Origin: Methylophilus sp. 14 | GTDB lineage: Bacteria; Pseudomonadota; Gammaproteobacteria; Burkholderiales; Methylophilaceae | Direction: 5' to 3' | Assembly (NCBI RefSeq): GCF_015354345.1 | Contig: NZ_JADKYS010000009.1 | Location: 1-62,982 of the forward strand | DNA: 62,982 nt | Shown here: positions 16,894 through 25,877 of the stretch, piece after piece | Layout: every line of letters begins with the position of its first letter | How positions within the stretch are numbered: position 1 is the stretch's first letter | The notes under the pieces: model-generated | Database searches by the model: none | What the model saw: only the letters and a program-made list of their open reading frames with translations | Told to the model about the DNA's origin: nothing | Made by a program: the position numbers and the translations under genes

Positions 16894-17372
16894 GCTGACA
16901 TCCCCCACTGGCGCTGGATATTGGCCATCGCCTTGGTGAAATGCTGGGTGACCATATTGCGGGAAACCCCTAACTCGTCTGCAATCTCCTGCTGTGGCAT
17001 ATCGTGTAGCCTGTGCAGCAGGAATACTTGCCGCTGCCGGGCAGGCAACGCTTCAATAATACGTTTCAGGGCTTCCAGGCGTTGCACAAAATGCAACACG
17101 CGCTCGCCATCCACATGGTGCACATCACTTACCGTCTGTTGCATGGCATGCAGGTGTGATTGCTGTACCTGATACTGGCGGTAGCGGTCTATCGCCCGAT
17201 GGCTGGACAGCTTGCGCAGAAACGCCATCGGGGTATGCACTGGCGTCGTCAATGGCCGTTCCATCAACTCTATACACACGTCATGCACGACATCGCGCGC
17301 AAAATGATGGTCCCCGAAACGACGTTTCACATAATTAATCAGCTCGTCATAGTGATAGACCAAAGCGACCAT
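16890..17372 (-). CDS. ECF sigma factor, FecI-like
   Basis: A sigma-70 family ECF factor. I take the ATG at 17372 (MVALVYHYDELINYVKRRFG, 160 residues); a TTG at 17411 would add 13 residues and neither start has a strong ribosome binding site. Region 2 is DHHFARDVVHDVCIELM. Region 4 is LPARQRQVFLLHRLHDMPQQEIADELGVSRNMVTQHFTKAM. It heads the leftward sigma/anti-sigma/sigma/anti-sigma/receptor series and has a Fur-box-like site about 85 bases upstream (17458-17476). Iron starvation is therefore likely to switch on this first sigma factor, which in turn can drive downstream promoters. Confidence 0.9.
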   Translation of the reverse strand: MVALVYHYDELINYVKRRFGDHHFARDVVHDVCIELMERPLTTPVHTPMAFLRKLSSHRAIDRYRQYQVQQSHLHAMQQTVSDVHHVDGERVLHFVQRLEALKRIIEALPARQRQVFLLHRLHDMPQQEIADELGVSRNMVTQHFTKAMANIQRQWGMSA

Positions 17373-17457
17373 CAGTTTAGAATTTTCAGGATGTTGCAGC
17401 ACGGCAATCAAGGTTCGATGAATATAATCGCTATGTTAACGGTCCGCCCAATAAAAT

Positions 17458-17476
17458 TCAAATGAAAATCATTATC
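17458..17476 (-). promoter_or_regulatory. Fur box
   Basis: On the minus strand GATAATGATTTTCATTTGA matches 14 of 19 bases of the Fur consensus, with the first nine bases identical. It lies upstream of the first FecI-type gene, in an AT-rich promoter gap between that gene and metE. Iron-loaded Fur would repress the sigma factor cascade and receptors from here. Confidence 0.75.
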
Positions 17477-17525
17477 AATTGAGTCAAAAAAAGCAAAGAT
17501 GATTGGCACCGCATCATCCAAAGAA

Positions 17526-17550
17526 AAACGGACACCCGTCAGGTGTCCAT
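17526..17550 (-). terminator. rho-independent terminator of metE
   Basis: GGACACC-TGACG-GGTGTCC followed by GTTTTTC on the minus strand, 32 bases after the metE stop. The arms are perfect over 7 bases (17530-17536 and 17542-17548). Confidence 0.85.
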
Positions 17551-17579
17551 CAAGAGATGCATATAAAAAGCAGGCTTGA

Positions 17580-19868
17580 TCAAGCTGCGCGCAATACCTT
17601 GGCAGCCGCCACCATATTGGTCAATGCTGGCAACACCTCAGCCCACTGCCTGGTTTTCAAGCCGCAATCCGGGTTCACCCACAAACGCTCTGCCGGAATC
17701 CGCTCGGCCGCTTTTTGCATCAACTGCACAATATGTTGCTGCGTCGGAATATTCGGCGAGTGAATATCATATACGCCAGGCCCGATCTCGTTCGGATAGT
17801 TAAAGTCATCAAACGCATCCAGCAGTTCCATATCAGAGCGTGACGTCTCTATCGTAATCACGTCGGCATCCATATCGGCAATCGCGGCAATAATGTCGTT
17901 AAACTCGGAATAACACATGTGGGTATGAATTTGTGTTTCGTCCTGCACACCGTTAGCCGTGATGCGGAAAGATTCCACTGCCCATTGCAGATATTCCTTC
18001 CATTGCGATTTACGCAAAGGCAAGCCCTCACGCAAAGCGGCTTCATCAATCTGGATCACGTGAATGCCTGCTTTTTCCAAATCCAGCACTTCTTCACGAA
18101 TCGCTAATGCCAACTGGTAGCAACTCACCGCACGTGGCTGATCATCGCGAACAAATGACCAGTTGAGTATGGTCACCGGGCCTGTCAACATGCCTTTCAT
18201 CGGTTTGCCAGTGAGGGATTGCGCATACTTGATCCACTCCACCGTCATTGCTTGTGGACGGCTGATATCGCCAAACAGGATAGGCGGTTTAACGCAACGC
18301 GAGCCATAAGACTGCACCCAGCCAAACTGGCTGAAGGCATAGCCATCCAGCTGCTCACCAAAGTATTCCACCATGTCGTTACGCTCGGCTTCACCATGCA
18401 CCAATACATCCAGGCCCAGTGACTCCTGCTCACGCACGCTGCGCTCAATTTCCGTTTTCATGACCTGCTCATAACCCGCCAGGTTCAATGCCCCGGCCTT
18501 GAACTGGCTGCGCGCCTGGCGAATCTCAGCCGTTTGTGGGAAAGAACCGATGGTCGTCGTTGGATACTTGGGCAACTTGAGCAATGCCGCCTGTTTCGCT
18601 GCACGTTGCGCATACGTATTCTGGCGCTGCCCCAGTTGCGGCGTCAGTGTTGCCAGCGCGGCTTTCACCTGCGGATTATGCACACGTTTAGAGGCGCGGC
18701 GGGCGTCAATCGCCACCTGGTTGACTGCCAAGGCTACTTTCACTGCAGCGCGACCGTGATTCAATGCCCTCGCCAACACCTGTAACTCTTCCAGCTTTTG
18801 TTTGGCAAAGGCCAGCCATGACTTCACCTCGGCATCCAGTTTGACTTCGCTGTCGAGATCCACTGGCACATGCAACAACGAGCACGAAGGCGCCAGCCAC
18901 AAGCGATCACCCAAACGTTCGGCAATCGGCTCCAGCCAATCCAGCGTGGCATTCAAATCTGTTTTCCAGATATTGCGGCCGTTAATCACCCCCACAGACA
19001 GCACTTTGTGCGCAGGCAGCATGCTGAGCAAAGGCACGACTTCACTGCGCGCATTAATCGCATCCACATGCAATCCGGCGACGGGCAGATTAGCCGCCAG
19101 GTATTGGTTATCCGCCAACGGGCCAAAATAAGTCGCCAACAGCAATTTGACGCGGCAGCTCTTCAACTGGTGATAAGCCAGGTTAAACGCATGCTGCCAT
19201 TCGGCCGTCAGTTCAGTCACCAAAATCGGCTCGTCAATCTGCACCCATTCCACGCCCTGCGCAGCCAGTGTTTCCAGTAACTCTGTATACACCTGCAACA
19301 ACTGCGGCAGCAACGCCAGGCGATCAGAATCATCTTTGCTTTTGCCTATCGCCAGATAAGTCACCGGGCCGATAATCACCGGCTTGGCTTTCACCTGCTG
19401 CGCTTTCGCTTCAGCCAGTTGTGCCAGCAAACGCGTCGCATCCAGTTTAAATTGCGTCTCCGCCGTAAACTCTGGCACGATGTAGTGGTAGTTGGTATCA
19501 AACCACTTAGTCATCTCCCCCGCCGCCACGCCGCCACAACACTGCGCATGCGCTTCATCAGACTCAGCAGAGCGGCCACGCGCCACACGGAAATAGTTAT
19601 CCAGCGCATCACCATGAAAATCTTGCACGCGCGCTGGCAAGTTACCCAGGGTAAAACTCATGTCCAGCACCTGGTCATAAAATGCAAAATCACCGACTGG
19701 TGTGAAATCCAGGTTAGCTTGCAACGCCCAATTGTCACGGCGCAAATCTTGCCCCACCTGCTTTAATGCATCCAGTGAAGACTGCCCTTTCCAATAAGCC
19801 TCTAAAGCAAATTTCAATTCGCGTTTTGCGCCTATGCGCGGAAATCCCAGATTGTGTATCGTCGCCAT
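17580..19868 (-). CDS. metE: cobalamin-independent methionine synthase
   Basis: Transfers the methyl group of 5-methyltetrahydropteroyl-glutamate to homocysteine to form methionine, in the cytoplasm and without B12. The start is set at 19868 ([19 protein letters not shown]), giving 762 residues; the frame opens 11 codons earlier. Zinc and homocysteine site residues are visible as His650 and Cys652 in HTHMCYSEF and Cys735 in NPDCGLKTR. The metR regulator is divergent, 108 bases away. Unlike nrdA in this window, metE has no cobalamin riboswitch, so its control appears to be by MetR. It ends in a rho-independent terminator at 17526-17550. Confidence 0.97.
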   Translation of the reverse strand: MATIHNLGFPRIGAKRELKFALEAYWKGQSSLDALKQVGQDLRRDNWALQANLDFTPVGDFAFYDQVLDMSFTLGNLPARVQDFHGDALDNYFRVARGRSAESDEAHAQCCGGVAAGEMTKWFDTNYHYIVPEFTAETQFKLDATRLLAQLAEAKAQQVKAKPVIIGPVTYLAIGKSKDDSDRLALLPQLLQVYTELLETLAAQGVEWVQIDEPILVTELTAEWQHAFNLAYHQLKSCRVKLLLATYFGPLADNQYLAANLPVAGLHVDAINARSEVVPLLSMLPAHKVLSVGVINGRNIWKTDLNATLDWLEPIAERLGDRLWLAPSCSLLHVPVDLDSEVKLDAEVKSWLAFAKQKLEELQVLARALNHGRAAVKVALAVNQVAIDARRASKRVHNPQVKAALATLTPQLGQRQNTYAQRAAKQAALLKLPKYPTTTIGSFPQTAEIRQARSQFKAGALNLAGYEQVMKTEIERSVREQESLGLDVLVHGEAERNDMVEYFGEQLDGYAFSQFGWVQSYGSRCVKPPILFGDISRPQAMTVEWIKYAQSLTGKPMKGMLTGPVTILNWSFVRDDQPRAVSCYQLALAIREEVLDLEKAGIHVIQIDEAALREGLPLRKSQWKEYLQWAVESFRITANGVQDETQIHTHMCYSEFNDIIAAIADMDADVITIETSRSDMELLDAFDDFNYPNEIGPGVYDIHSPNIPTQQHIVQLMQKAAERIPAERLWVNPDCGLKTRQWAEVLPALTNMVAAAKVLRAA

Positions 19869-19976
19869 GCCAACCTCGTGTGTGCTCGTTAAAGAACACA
19901 CATTCTAGAAAACACAAATCATGAAGTAAAATGGTATTATTTCAACAATCAATTAATTTTATTCATGAATTAAATC

Positions 19977-20861
19977 ATGATAGAACGTATCCATTTGGCA
20001 ATCATCCGCGAGGTCGAGCAACAAGGCTCGTTGACCGCTGCAGCAGAAAAACTATTTCTCACACAATCTGCCCTCAGCCATTCGATCAAAAAACTGGAGC
20101 AGCAACTAGGCACTGATATTTGGCTAAGAGAAGGCCGTAGCTTGCGACTCACACAAGCCGGGCAATACCTGCTGGCAGTCGCCAACCGATTATTACCGCA
20201 ACTATCACTCGCTGAAGAACGCTTAAGACAGTTTGCCCAAGGCGAGCGCGGCACCTTGCGCATTGGTATGGAGTGCCACCCGTGTTACCAATGGCTACTC
20301 AAAGTAGTATCGCCTTATTTAGCCGCCTGGCCGGACGTGGATGTAGACGTCAAACAGAAATTCCAGTTTGGGGGCATCGGTGCCCTCTTCAGCTATGAGA
20401 TCGATATGCTGGTCACCCCAGACCCGCTGTATAAACCAGGCCTGAAATTTGTGCCGGTGTTTGACTACGAACAAGTATTAGTCGTGAGCCGCCAGCACGC
20501 ACTCGCCCAGGCAGAATACGCAAGGCCAGACCAACTGAGCAGCGAAACGCTGATCACCTACCCGGTAGATGTAGACAGACTGGATATCTACAACCAGTTC
20601 TTACAACCCGCAGGCATCAGCCCGCAGGTACACAAACCGATTGAAACCACCGACATCATGCTGCAAATGGTCGCCAGCGGCCGTGGCGTCGCCGCCTTGC
20701 CGCGCTGGCTGGTGGAGGAATATCAAAGCCGTTTTGACGTGGTGCCCGTCAAGCTAGGCAAACAAGGCATTGCCAAACAGATTTATCTTGGCACACGCGA
20801 AACGGATAGAGAGGCAGACTATGTCCATGCGTTTATTGCCCTTTCTCAATCAATAGGCTGA
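19977..20861 (+). CDS. metR: LysR-family regulator MetR
   Basis: A 294-residue LysR-type activator. The N-terminal helix-turn-helix is seen in HLAIIREVEQQGSLTAAAEKLFLTQSALSHSIKKLEQQLG. The ligand domain carries RIGMECHPCYQWL, the signature of MetR proteins that sense homocysteine. It is divergent from metE with a 108-base shared control region. That region holds TTCATGAA at 19962-19969, close to the TGAA/TTCA half sites of MetR operators. Assignment to MetR is firm from the protein and its neighbour. The binding site is only suggestive. Confidence 0.93.
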   Translation: MIERIHLAIIREVEQQGSLTAAAEKLFLTQSALSHSIKKLEQQLGTDIWLREGRSLRLTQAGQYLLAVANRLLPQLSLAEERLRQFAQGERGTLRIGMECHPCYQWLLKVVSPYLAAWPDVDVDVKQKFQFGGIGALFSYEIDMLVTPDPLYKPGLKFVPVFDYEQVLVVSRQHALAQAEYARPDQLSSETLITYPVDVDRLDIYNQFLQPAGISPQVHKPIETTDIMLQMVASGRGVAALPRWLVEEYQSRFDVVPVKLGKQGIAKQIYLGTRETDREADYVHAFIALSQSIG

Positions 20862-20910
20862 ATATTGCAATGACAGTTATCCATTTTTGAGTGTGAGCGG
20901 TGCAAAATAA

Positions 20911-20937
20911 AAAAGCCCATCATCTGATGGGCTTTTA
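20911..20937. terminator. bidirectional rho-independent terminator
   Basis: AAAAGCCCATCA-TC-TGATGGGCTTTT is a perfect hairpin with an A run on the left and a T run on the right. It lies between the convergent metR and PEP-CTERM genes and can serve both. Confidence 0.88.
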
Positions 20938-20956
20938 AAACAGAAAATCACAATCA

Positions 20957-21526
20957 CTATGAGCGACGGCGACGTGCCAAACCTAACACACCCAAACCTG
21001 CAAGCAGGCTAGCACTGGTCAGTGGCTCTGGCACAGGGACATAAGGTGAAAGTGAAGCAGTGACGTCTGGTCCAGTGCCAACTAACTCAAAAGATCCTTT
21101 GTATAGGCCATTGGTAGTATAGGCTGTGACTGTTCCGCCAATGAAATCCAGCGCTGTTGCGCCATAAGCGCCGCTAATTGCTGAGTCGGGATCCCACTTG
21201 AAGCTGAATGATTCAAAGGTGTTGAAACTTGTGAAGTCAAAACCAAATACGGCGCCACTACCAAAGAACACAGCGGTGCCTCCTGCTGGCGCAGTCACAG
21301 AGAATGGCGAGCCATCAATCACCAGATAACTACCATCCGCTGTAATGGTGCTGCTAAAATCAAACACTATTTTAGAAATCTCGTAACTGGATCCGTTAAA
21401 ACCACCAGTTTCAATATTAAAACCGTCGGCTCCAGGCTCAGTGACAAAAATAGATCCCGCAGCAAAAACTTGTGTGCATCCAACTGCCAGGGCCATAGCT
21501 ACCGCAAATTTACTAAAATGTTTCAT
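20957..21526 (-). CDS. PEP-CTERM sorting domain protein
   Basis: An exported protein of 189 residues from the ATG at 21526, which has GGAGGAG upstream. The signal peptide is MKHFSKFAVAMALAVGCTQVFA. The C-terminus has the PEP-CTERM signal: VPEP, a hydrophobic helix (LTSASLLAGLGVLGLA), then RRRRS. This tags proteins for the exosortase/EpsH system that processes surface or exopolysaccharide-associated proteins. The middle (F, S, G, T rich, beta-type) matches no catalytic family I know. No exosortase gene is in the window. About 370 AT-rich bases lie upstream. Confidence 0.85.
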   Translation of the reverse strand: MKHFSKFAVAMALAVGCTQVFAAGSIFVTEPGADGFNIETGGFNGSSYEISKIVFDFSSTITADGSYLVIDGSPFSVTAPAGGTAVFFGSGAVFGFDFTSFNTFESFSFKWDPDSAISGAYGATALDFIGGTVTAYTTNGLYKGSFELVGTGPDVTASLSPYVPVPEPLTSASLLAGLGVLGLARRRRS

Positions 21527-21897
21527 TTGCTCCTCCACTCAATAAAAATACTTAAAGATTAATAAAAAAACACAAAAAACTCGCTATCGCCCCTAAACTA
21601 CTTATTGCAATAATTTTCATTAATATTACTCTTCCGCAATAAAAGAGCAACAGAATATTAACTTGCGTAAAAAAACAAACTTATAAAGCATTGCAGTTGT
21701 TACAAAAATACAAACGACACCTGATATAACTCATTATTTTTTAATTGATTTATATAAATACATATCAGTTTTTTAGCGATATATTGCATACGTTTTTAAT
21801 CAGCAAAAATCCTAAATTTTGTAAAGACAAACGCCAAATCTGCAATATTTTCACACGCGCACATGGCGAACATCACAGGGTCAACCAGATTGACTAT
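21527..21897. other. AT-rich intergenic region without gene
   Basis: About 370 bases between the PEP-CTERM gene and the YidD-like gene. Composition is strongly AT-rich and no open frame with coding character is present. It should hold the promoter of the PEP-CTERM gene. I see no clear sigma-54 motif, hairpin or repeat in it. Confidence 0.6.
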
Positions 21898-22353
21898 TCA
21901 ACTTGAGGACGCATTGATACTGGCATTGCTTTCACATTTTGGGGGCAAATGAATCTCCGCCTCATTCTGCGTGTCTTTTTTGTCTCGAGAAGGCCAATCA
22001 CAACTACATGCATCTGCGCAATTCAGGGCTTCAAACATAGGGCACGATTTCAGATTGGGCATCTTGCACCCTGCGTCGCAAGGGAGGTCAGCGCCGATAT
22101 CACAATCACCCCGTTGTTTCCGGTGTGGCCTCACTTTTGGCGGAGAATAGCGCCGATGAGATACGCCACACAGATACAACCGCTTTCTTAGCACAAGAAA
22201 ACCATCAAAGACGCCATATCGTCGAATTGCGCGAAAACCAAGTACAGAGCAGCTCGCATGCCCAGTGTGATAGCGGTATGCGCAAGAAAAGCCCTTGTAC
22301 GGGGAAATGAAGCGTTGGTAAAACCGGATTGCAAAAAGTGTCAGTGAGTGCAT
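21898..22353 (-). CDS. YidD-like membrane insertion factor with Cys-rich tail
   Basis: Residues 1-75 match the YidD family: LFAIRFYQRFISPYKGFSCAYRYHTGHASCS, then AIRRYGVFDGFLVLRKRLYLC. YidD helps the YidC insertase and is normally 70-90 residues, encoded between rnpA and yidC. This copy lies elsewhere and has 151 residues. The extra half contains eight cysteines (pattern CDIGADLPCDAGC, LKSCPMFEALNCADACSC). It may bind metal or form disulfides. It could be a specialised paralogue rather than the housekeeping factor. The start codon is the only good ATG. Confidence 0.8.
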   Translation of the reverse strand: MHSLTLFAIRFYQRFISPYKGFSCAYRYHTGHASCSVLGFRAIRRYGVFDGFLVLRKRLYLCGVSHRRYSPPKVRPHRKQRGDCDIGADLPCDAGCKMPNLKSCPMFEALNCADACSCDWPSRDKKDTQNEAEIHLPPKCESNASINASSS

Positions 22354-22416
22354 ATCTACACTCTATACCGGAAGAGAAAACATCTGGTAGAAATTAGCTT
22401 TTCGGGGATGATGCAT

Positions 22417-22440
22417 GGCGGCGTACCGCAACCTCACGGA
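22417..22440 (+). repeat. degenerate REP half-element
   Basis: GCGGCGTACCGCA (22419-22431 region) is identical to the left arm of the REP at 26238-26272, but the right arm is lost. It lies between the YidD-like gene and hflX. Confidence 0.45.
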
Positions 22441-22491
22441 TAATGCAACGTCTGCTCAAACTCATGCACCGATCATTATTGGGAGGCTAAA

Positions 22492-23832
22492 TCACTGCAC
22501 CAATGCAACCTGCTCACGCAGGTTGTTAATATCATTAGGCTGGCCGCGCACAGTTAAGAAAGTGCCGTCATCGACTGAGCGCTCCTCCAATACCTGACAA
22601 GTACTATAAATCTTGCCGCGTAACTGTTGTGCTGACCACGGCAAAAAAAGTTCGGCCTCAACCAAGTCTTGCTGAAAAAAGTCGATGATGTGCTGGCGCA
22701 GCCTGGCGACTTCATCCGGGCGTCGAGCGCTCATGACGATGCAATCCGGGTACTTGAGCCGCAATGCCGCTTCACACGCGGCTTGCGCCGCCGCGTCGCC
22801 CACATAGTCAATTTTATTAAACACACGAATACGCGGCACCACATCGGCGTCAATTTCTGCAAGCACTTGATCCGTCACGGCAAGCTGGCGCTCAAACCCT
22901 GGGTCACTGGCATCAATCACATGCAACAGCAAAGCCGCATCCAGGGCTTCGTCCAGCGTAGACTTAAAACTGGCCACCAGGTCATGAGGCAAGTTTTTAA
23001 TAAACCCGACCGTATCACTCACCAATACACGCGGCACGCTTTCTGGATATAGTGCGCGCACGGTGGTATCCAGCGTGGCAAACAATTTATTCGCCACCAG
23101 CACCTCACTGCCTGTGAGCGCCCGCATCAAGGTAGATTTACCAGCATTGGTGTAGCCCACCAGCGCCACATTCGCCAGCGTCTGCCGTTCTTGACGGCGT
23201 GCGCGTTGCGTCCGGCGCTCGCCATCCATGATCACAATTTCTTGTTGCAGCTCGGCAATGCGGTCGCGAATCTTGCGTCTATCCAGCTCAGTGTGCGACT
23301 CGCCTGCCCCGCGACCACCCGCGCCACTACGTTGCCGCCCCTGCGGGCCCGCCAATTTGGCCGCCTCGCGCAACCGTGGCGCCATATAGCCCAAGCGGGC
23401 GATCTCCACCTGCGCACGCGCCGCACGTGAACGCGCATTGCGGTGAAAAATCTCTAGAATCACCATGGTGCGGTCCATCACCTCGCAGCCGACCTCTAAC
23501 TCCAAATTACGCGCCTGCGACGGCGAAATTTCATGATCAACCAGCACCGCCTCAATAGGAGGCAGCGCGCTATTGAATGCCTGCGACTCGCTCTGCTCAG
23601 CCACACTGCGCACATACTCACGAATCTCTTCGCGCTTACCCACTCCAAGATAGCCAGTAATATCAAAGCCCTGACGCTTTTGCACAAAGGTGTGCACCAC
23701 CTTGTAACCCAGTGTTTTAGCCAGTTCGCGCAACTCGTTCAGCGAAGCTTCAAACTCCATATCACTGACCGTTGGCAGTTGAACGGCCGCCACAACGGCG
23801 TGCATCTCAGGCGCTTTTATTTCACTTTGCAT
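22492..23832 (-). CDS. hflX: ribosome-associated GTPase HflX
   Basis: A GTPase that binds the 50S subunit and splits stalled ribosomes, for example after heat stress. The start at 23832 (MQSEIKAPEMHAVV, 446 residues) is chosen over a TTG 16 codons upstream. The N-terminal HflX domain contains GYLGVGKREEI and DHEISPSQARNLE, followed by the glycine-rich linker PQGRQRSGAGGRGAGE. G motifs: GYTNAGKST (G1), DTVGFIKNLPH (G3), NKID (G4), and MSARR for G5. It is not next to hfq as in E. coli. The next gene downstream is the PEP/YidD stretch on the same strand. Confidence 0.94.
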   Translation of the reverse strand: MQSEIKAPEMHAVVAAVQLPTVSDMEFEASLNELRELAKTLGYKVVHTFVQKRQGFDITGYLGVGKREEIREYVRSVAEQSESQAFNSALPPIEAVLVDHEISPSQARNLELEVGCEVMDRTMVILEIFHRNARSRAARAQVEIARLGYMAPRLREAAKLAGPQGRQRSGAGGRGAGESHTELDRRKIRDRIAELQQEIVIMDGERRTQRARRQERQTLANVALVGYTNAGKSTLMRALTGSEVLVANKLFATLDTTVRALYPESVPRVLVSDTVGFIKNLPHDLVASFKSTLDEALDAALLLHVIDASDPGFERQLAVTDQVLAEIDADVVPRIRVFNKIDYVGDAAAQAACEAALRLKYPDCIVMSARRPDEVARLRQHIIDFFQQDLVEAELFLPWSAQQLRGKIYSTCQVLEERSVDDGTFLTVRGQPNDINNLREQVALVQ

Positions 23833-23979
23833 TCGGGGATAAAGTCTCTTGAATTGGGGGAAGGCAGATAGTACCTGCAAAAGAGAAAAGCACCACTATG
23901 TGTGGTGAGATAAATCAGTTGAGTAGTTATGACAGAGTCGTGTAGATAACCAAAGAAGTTAGTGGGGCATGTTTAGAAT

Positions 23980-24010
23980 GCGTAGGGCGGACTCGTTTAC
24001 AGTCCGCCTT
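23980..24010 (-). repeat. REP element, inverted, downstream of RAYT gene
   Basis: GTAGGGC precedes a hairpin with 8-bp perfect arms GGCGGACT/AGTCCGCC and a 7-base loop (23986-24008). Arm length, loop length and the GCGTAGGGCG flank equal those of the REPs on the other side of the RAYT gene (reverse complement), though the stem sequence differs. The pair of inverted REPs thus brackets the transposase. Confidence 0.7.
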
Positions 24011-24019
24011 ATCTCCAGC

Positions 24020-24547
24020 TTAATCTTTATAAGGCAACACACCTTCTATTCCGCCACCCCAATCTGGCTTATAAACACCGTCTTTGACTAGTCGGTGAAA
24101 GGTCGAGTATGGCCAATCCTTTGCTTGTTTAACCAAACCATGCTTCACTGGATTGATATGCACATAATCCATATGGGCCTGATAATCACGATCATCACGT
24201 ATCAAATGCTCCCAATAACGCCTCTGCCAGACGCCTCGCTCACGCCGTTGTTTATGCACATCTGATATCGTCTCGATTTTCGGCAAACCTCTTGAAAATA
24301 GCATCTTGATCAACATCCAGCGTATTGCAAAATTGGCATCATCTTCTGGCAACTCAATCACACAATGCATGTGCTCTGGCAGCACCACCCATCCATGAAT
24401 TTTAAATGGATGGGTTTGCTTGACTTTGGCAATCACCTCTCTCAACAGGCTGATATTCGCAACCAGGCATTGATTATCTTTGCGTTGCAAACAATTCACC
24501 GTAAAAAAATACGTTCCACCTTTATACCAAGCGCGACGATATACCAT
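24020..24547 (-). CDS. REP-associated tyrosine transposase (RAYT)
   Basis: A 175-residue single-strand transposase of the Y1/IS200-like fold. The metal-binding HxH motif is in [11 protein letters not shown] (His59 and His61). The catalytic tyrosine lies in the region [19 protein letters not shown], with [11 protein letters not shown] upstream, both typical of TnpA_REP proteins. RAYTs act on REP sequences and are usually single-copy and not self-mobile. It is bracketed by an inverted REP at 23980-24010 and REPs at 24576, 25429 and 26238, in keeping with a live or recent REP source. The protein looks complete. Confidence 0.92.
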   Translation of the reverse strand: MVYRRAWYKGGTYFFTVNCLQRKDNQCLVANISLLREVIAKVKQTHPFKIHGWVVLPEHMHCVIELPEDDANFAIRWMLIKMLFSRGLPKIETISDVHKQRRERGVWQRRYWEHLIRDDRDYQAHMDYVHINPVKHGLVKQAKDWPYSTFHRLVKDGVYKPDWGGGIEGVLPYKD

Positions 24548-24575
24548 GAGTGTGATGGATGACGAGTCATCGTTA

Positions 24576-24602
24576 GGCGTACCGCAAGCGGGTACACCCT
24601 AC
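24576..24602 (+). repeat. REP element upstream of RAYT gene
   Basis: GGCGTACC-GCAAGCG-GGTACACC followed by CTAC: an 8-bp stem with one mismatch and a 7-base loop. It is 29 bases before the RAYT start and inverted relative to the REP at 23980. Confidence 0.75.
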
Positions 24603-24612
24603 CTTTTATGCT

Positions 24613-25101
24613 CTACAGCGTAGGTTGATCAATAAAGACGGCTTTGATTTCTGAAAGGTCAGGGATTGATTTAGCTTGCCAACGCACGACTTTTATTGCC
24701 GCCGCCTCTAATGCTTTATCTTTCTTATTATCCGCAATTTGCCTATCGAGTTTTTGGTGAGTGCTGTCGTCAAGCTCAATCACAGCGACAATAGAAGCGT
24801 CTTTTTTGCAGATGACAAAATCTGCACTCATTCGATTAATACGATTCGACCATGATTGGTAATTGTGGCCTTTCTTAACACCTAAAAATCTGGAAAGTTG
24901 GACTTGAGCCAACACAATATAGTCGGGAAGTGCTTCAACAAGCCGGAAATATAAAATTTGTTCAGGGGCTGATAGAGGCTTTTTTGCATAAAAAGGCCAA
25001 ATATCATGACAACCTGAATTACCTTGAGACTTTACTTTCAGCAATCCAACGATAACGATGATCATCACCAAAACTAACAGTAAAAAGGTAAAACTCATCA
25101 T
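24613..25101 (-). CDS. DUF2726 domain protein with membrane anchor
   Basis: A 162-residue protein with one N-terminal membrane helix (SFTFLLLVLVMIIVIVGLL). A DUF2726-type domain follows: LSAPEQILYFRLVEALPDYIVLAQVQLSRFLGV, then DFVICKKDASIVAVIELDDSTH. This pattern (E...D.. E.D, K) resembles a restriction-endonuclease-like fold found in many DUF2726 proteins, but no function is established. A good ribosome binding site (GGGAGGA) precedes ATGATG. It lies between REP elements and shares the strand with the RAYT gene, without close operon spacing. Confidence 0.75.
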   Translation of the reverse strand: MMSFTFLLLVLVMIIVIVGLLKVKSQGNSGCHDIWPFYAKKPLSAPEQILYFRLVEALPDYIVLAQVQLSRFLGVKKGHNYQSWSNRINRMSADFVICKKDASIVAVIELDDSTHQKLDRQIADNKKDKALEAAAIKVVRWQAKSIPDLSEIKAVFIDQPTL

Positions 25102-25463
25102 TTGTGATTCCTCCCGTTTTAAGCTGCTATCTGTTTAATCATTGCCGTCATTGCTGTTTGGAATTTTTCAGAAAGATTAATTTTGATATTTATTAAAATT
25201 TGTTAATTTCATCGATAATAAAATACAAGCTTAACCACGTCAACAATCGTTTGTGCAAGGCAGACTTACACAATGCACCACAAGAAGGATTCATTAGTCG
25301 AGGGTTAAAGGGCAATGCTTAAAGCGCTGTTTAACGCAGGTGCGCTCAGCAAAAGCAATTCATGTATTAGATTGAACAAGCACAACAGGATGCTCAGGTT
25401 GGAGTAATGATTGATCGTTAATGTGTTCGGCGTACCACAAGCGGGTACGCCCTACGCGGGCTG
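25102..25463. other. intergenic region with REP element
   Basis: About 360 bases between the DUF2726 gene and the toxin gene. Apart from the REP at 25429-25461 I see only AT-rich sequence with no coding frame. It should contain the DUF2726 promoter on the left. Confidence 0.6.
25429..25461 (+). repeat. REP element
   Basis: GGCGTACC-ACAAGCG-GGTACGCC then CTACGCGGGC. An 8-bp perfect stem with a 7-base loop and the conserved right flank. It lies 2 bases before the stop end of the PIN toxin gene, so it may also protect that transcript's 3' end. Confidence 0.8.
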
Positions 25464-25877
25464 TTACGTTTGCTTTTGAAAGCCATTAAAAGGATTTTTG
25501 ATCGCTATATCATCAAGCAGCATCCCATCCTGCATATCCTCAGACAGTAATAAATTTGCGCCTGCTTCAATCGCCGCCGCGCAAATATGTGCATCATAAA
25601 ACGAGAGTTGGTAACGTTTACAAATTTGCACAGCGAGCGCGTGCGTTTTCTCAGTGAGTGGAACAATGTCCAGATTGGCTTTAATGGCGTCTAAAACAGC
25701 CTCAATCTCCACCCAGTCCATTTTTAATTTTTTGTGGCAAATCGAAGTGATTTCATTCAGCACTTGCACACTAATAATGCCTCCTGCGGCGACAATGGAT
25801 TCCGCCTTATCAGCCTTACCTGCGTCGTCAGATAGCAAATATAAAATCACGTTGCTATCAATAAACGGCTTGCTCAC
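25464..25877 (-). CDS. PIN-domain toxin
   Basis: A 137-residue PIN-domain nuclease. FIDSNVILYLLSDD supplies the first Asp, NEITSICHKKL the second acidic residue, and FYDAHICAAAIEAGANLLLSEDMQ the last ones. This order is the metal site of VapC-like RNases. It starts with GTG in a GTGA overlap with the antitoxin stop (25874-25877), so translation is coupled. The partner is an AbrB/MazE-type antitoxin, a common alternative to VapB. A REP lies directly after the gene. Confidence 0.87.
   Translation of the reverse strand: MSKPFIDSNVILYLLSDDAGKADKAESIVAAGGIISVQVLNEITSICHKKLKMDWVEIEAVLDAIKANLDIVPLTEKTHALAVQICKRYQLSFYDAHICAAAIEAGANLLLSEDMQDGMLLDDIAIKNPFNGFQKQT

Noticed and set aside
19869-19976. MetR operator pair in the metE-metR gap
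   Set aside because: TTCATGAA and loose TGAA/TTCA half sites exist, but none matches the spaced consensus well enough to list as a site.
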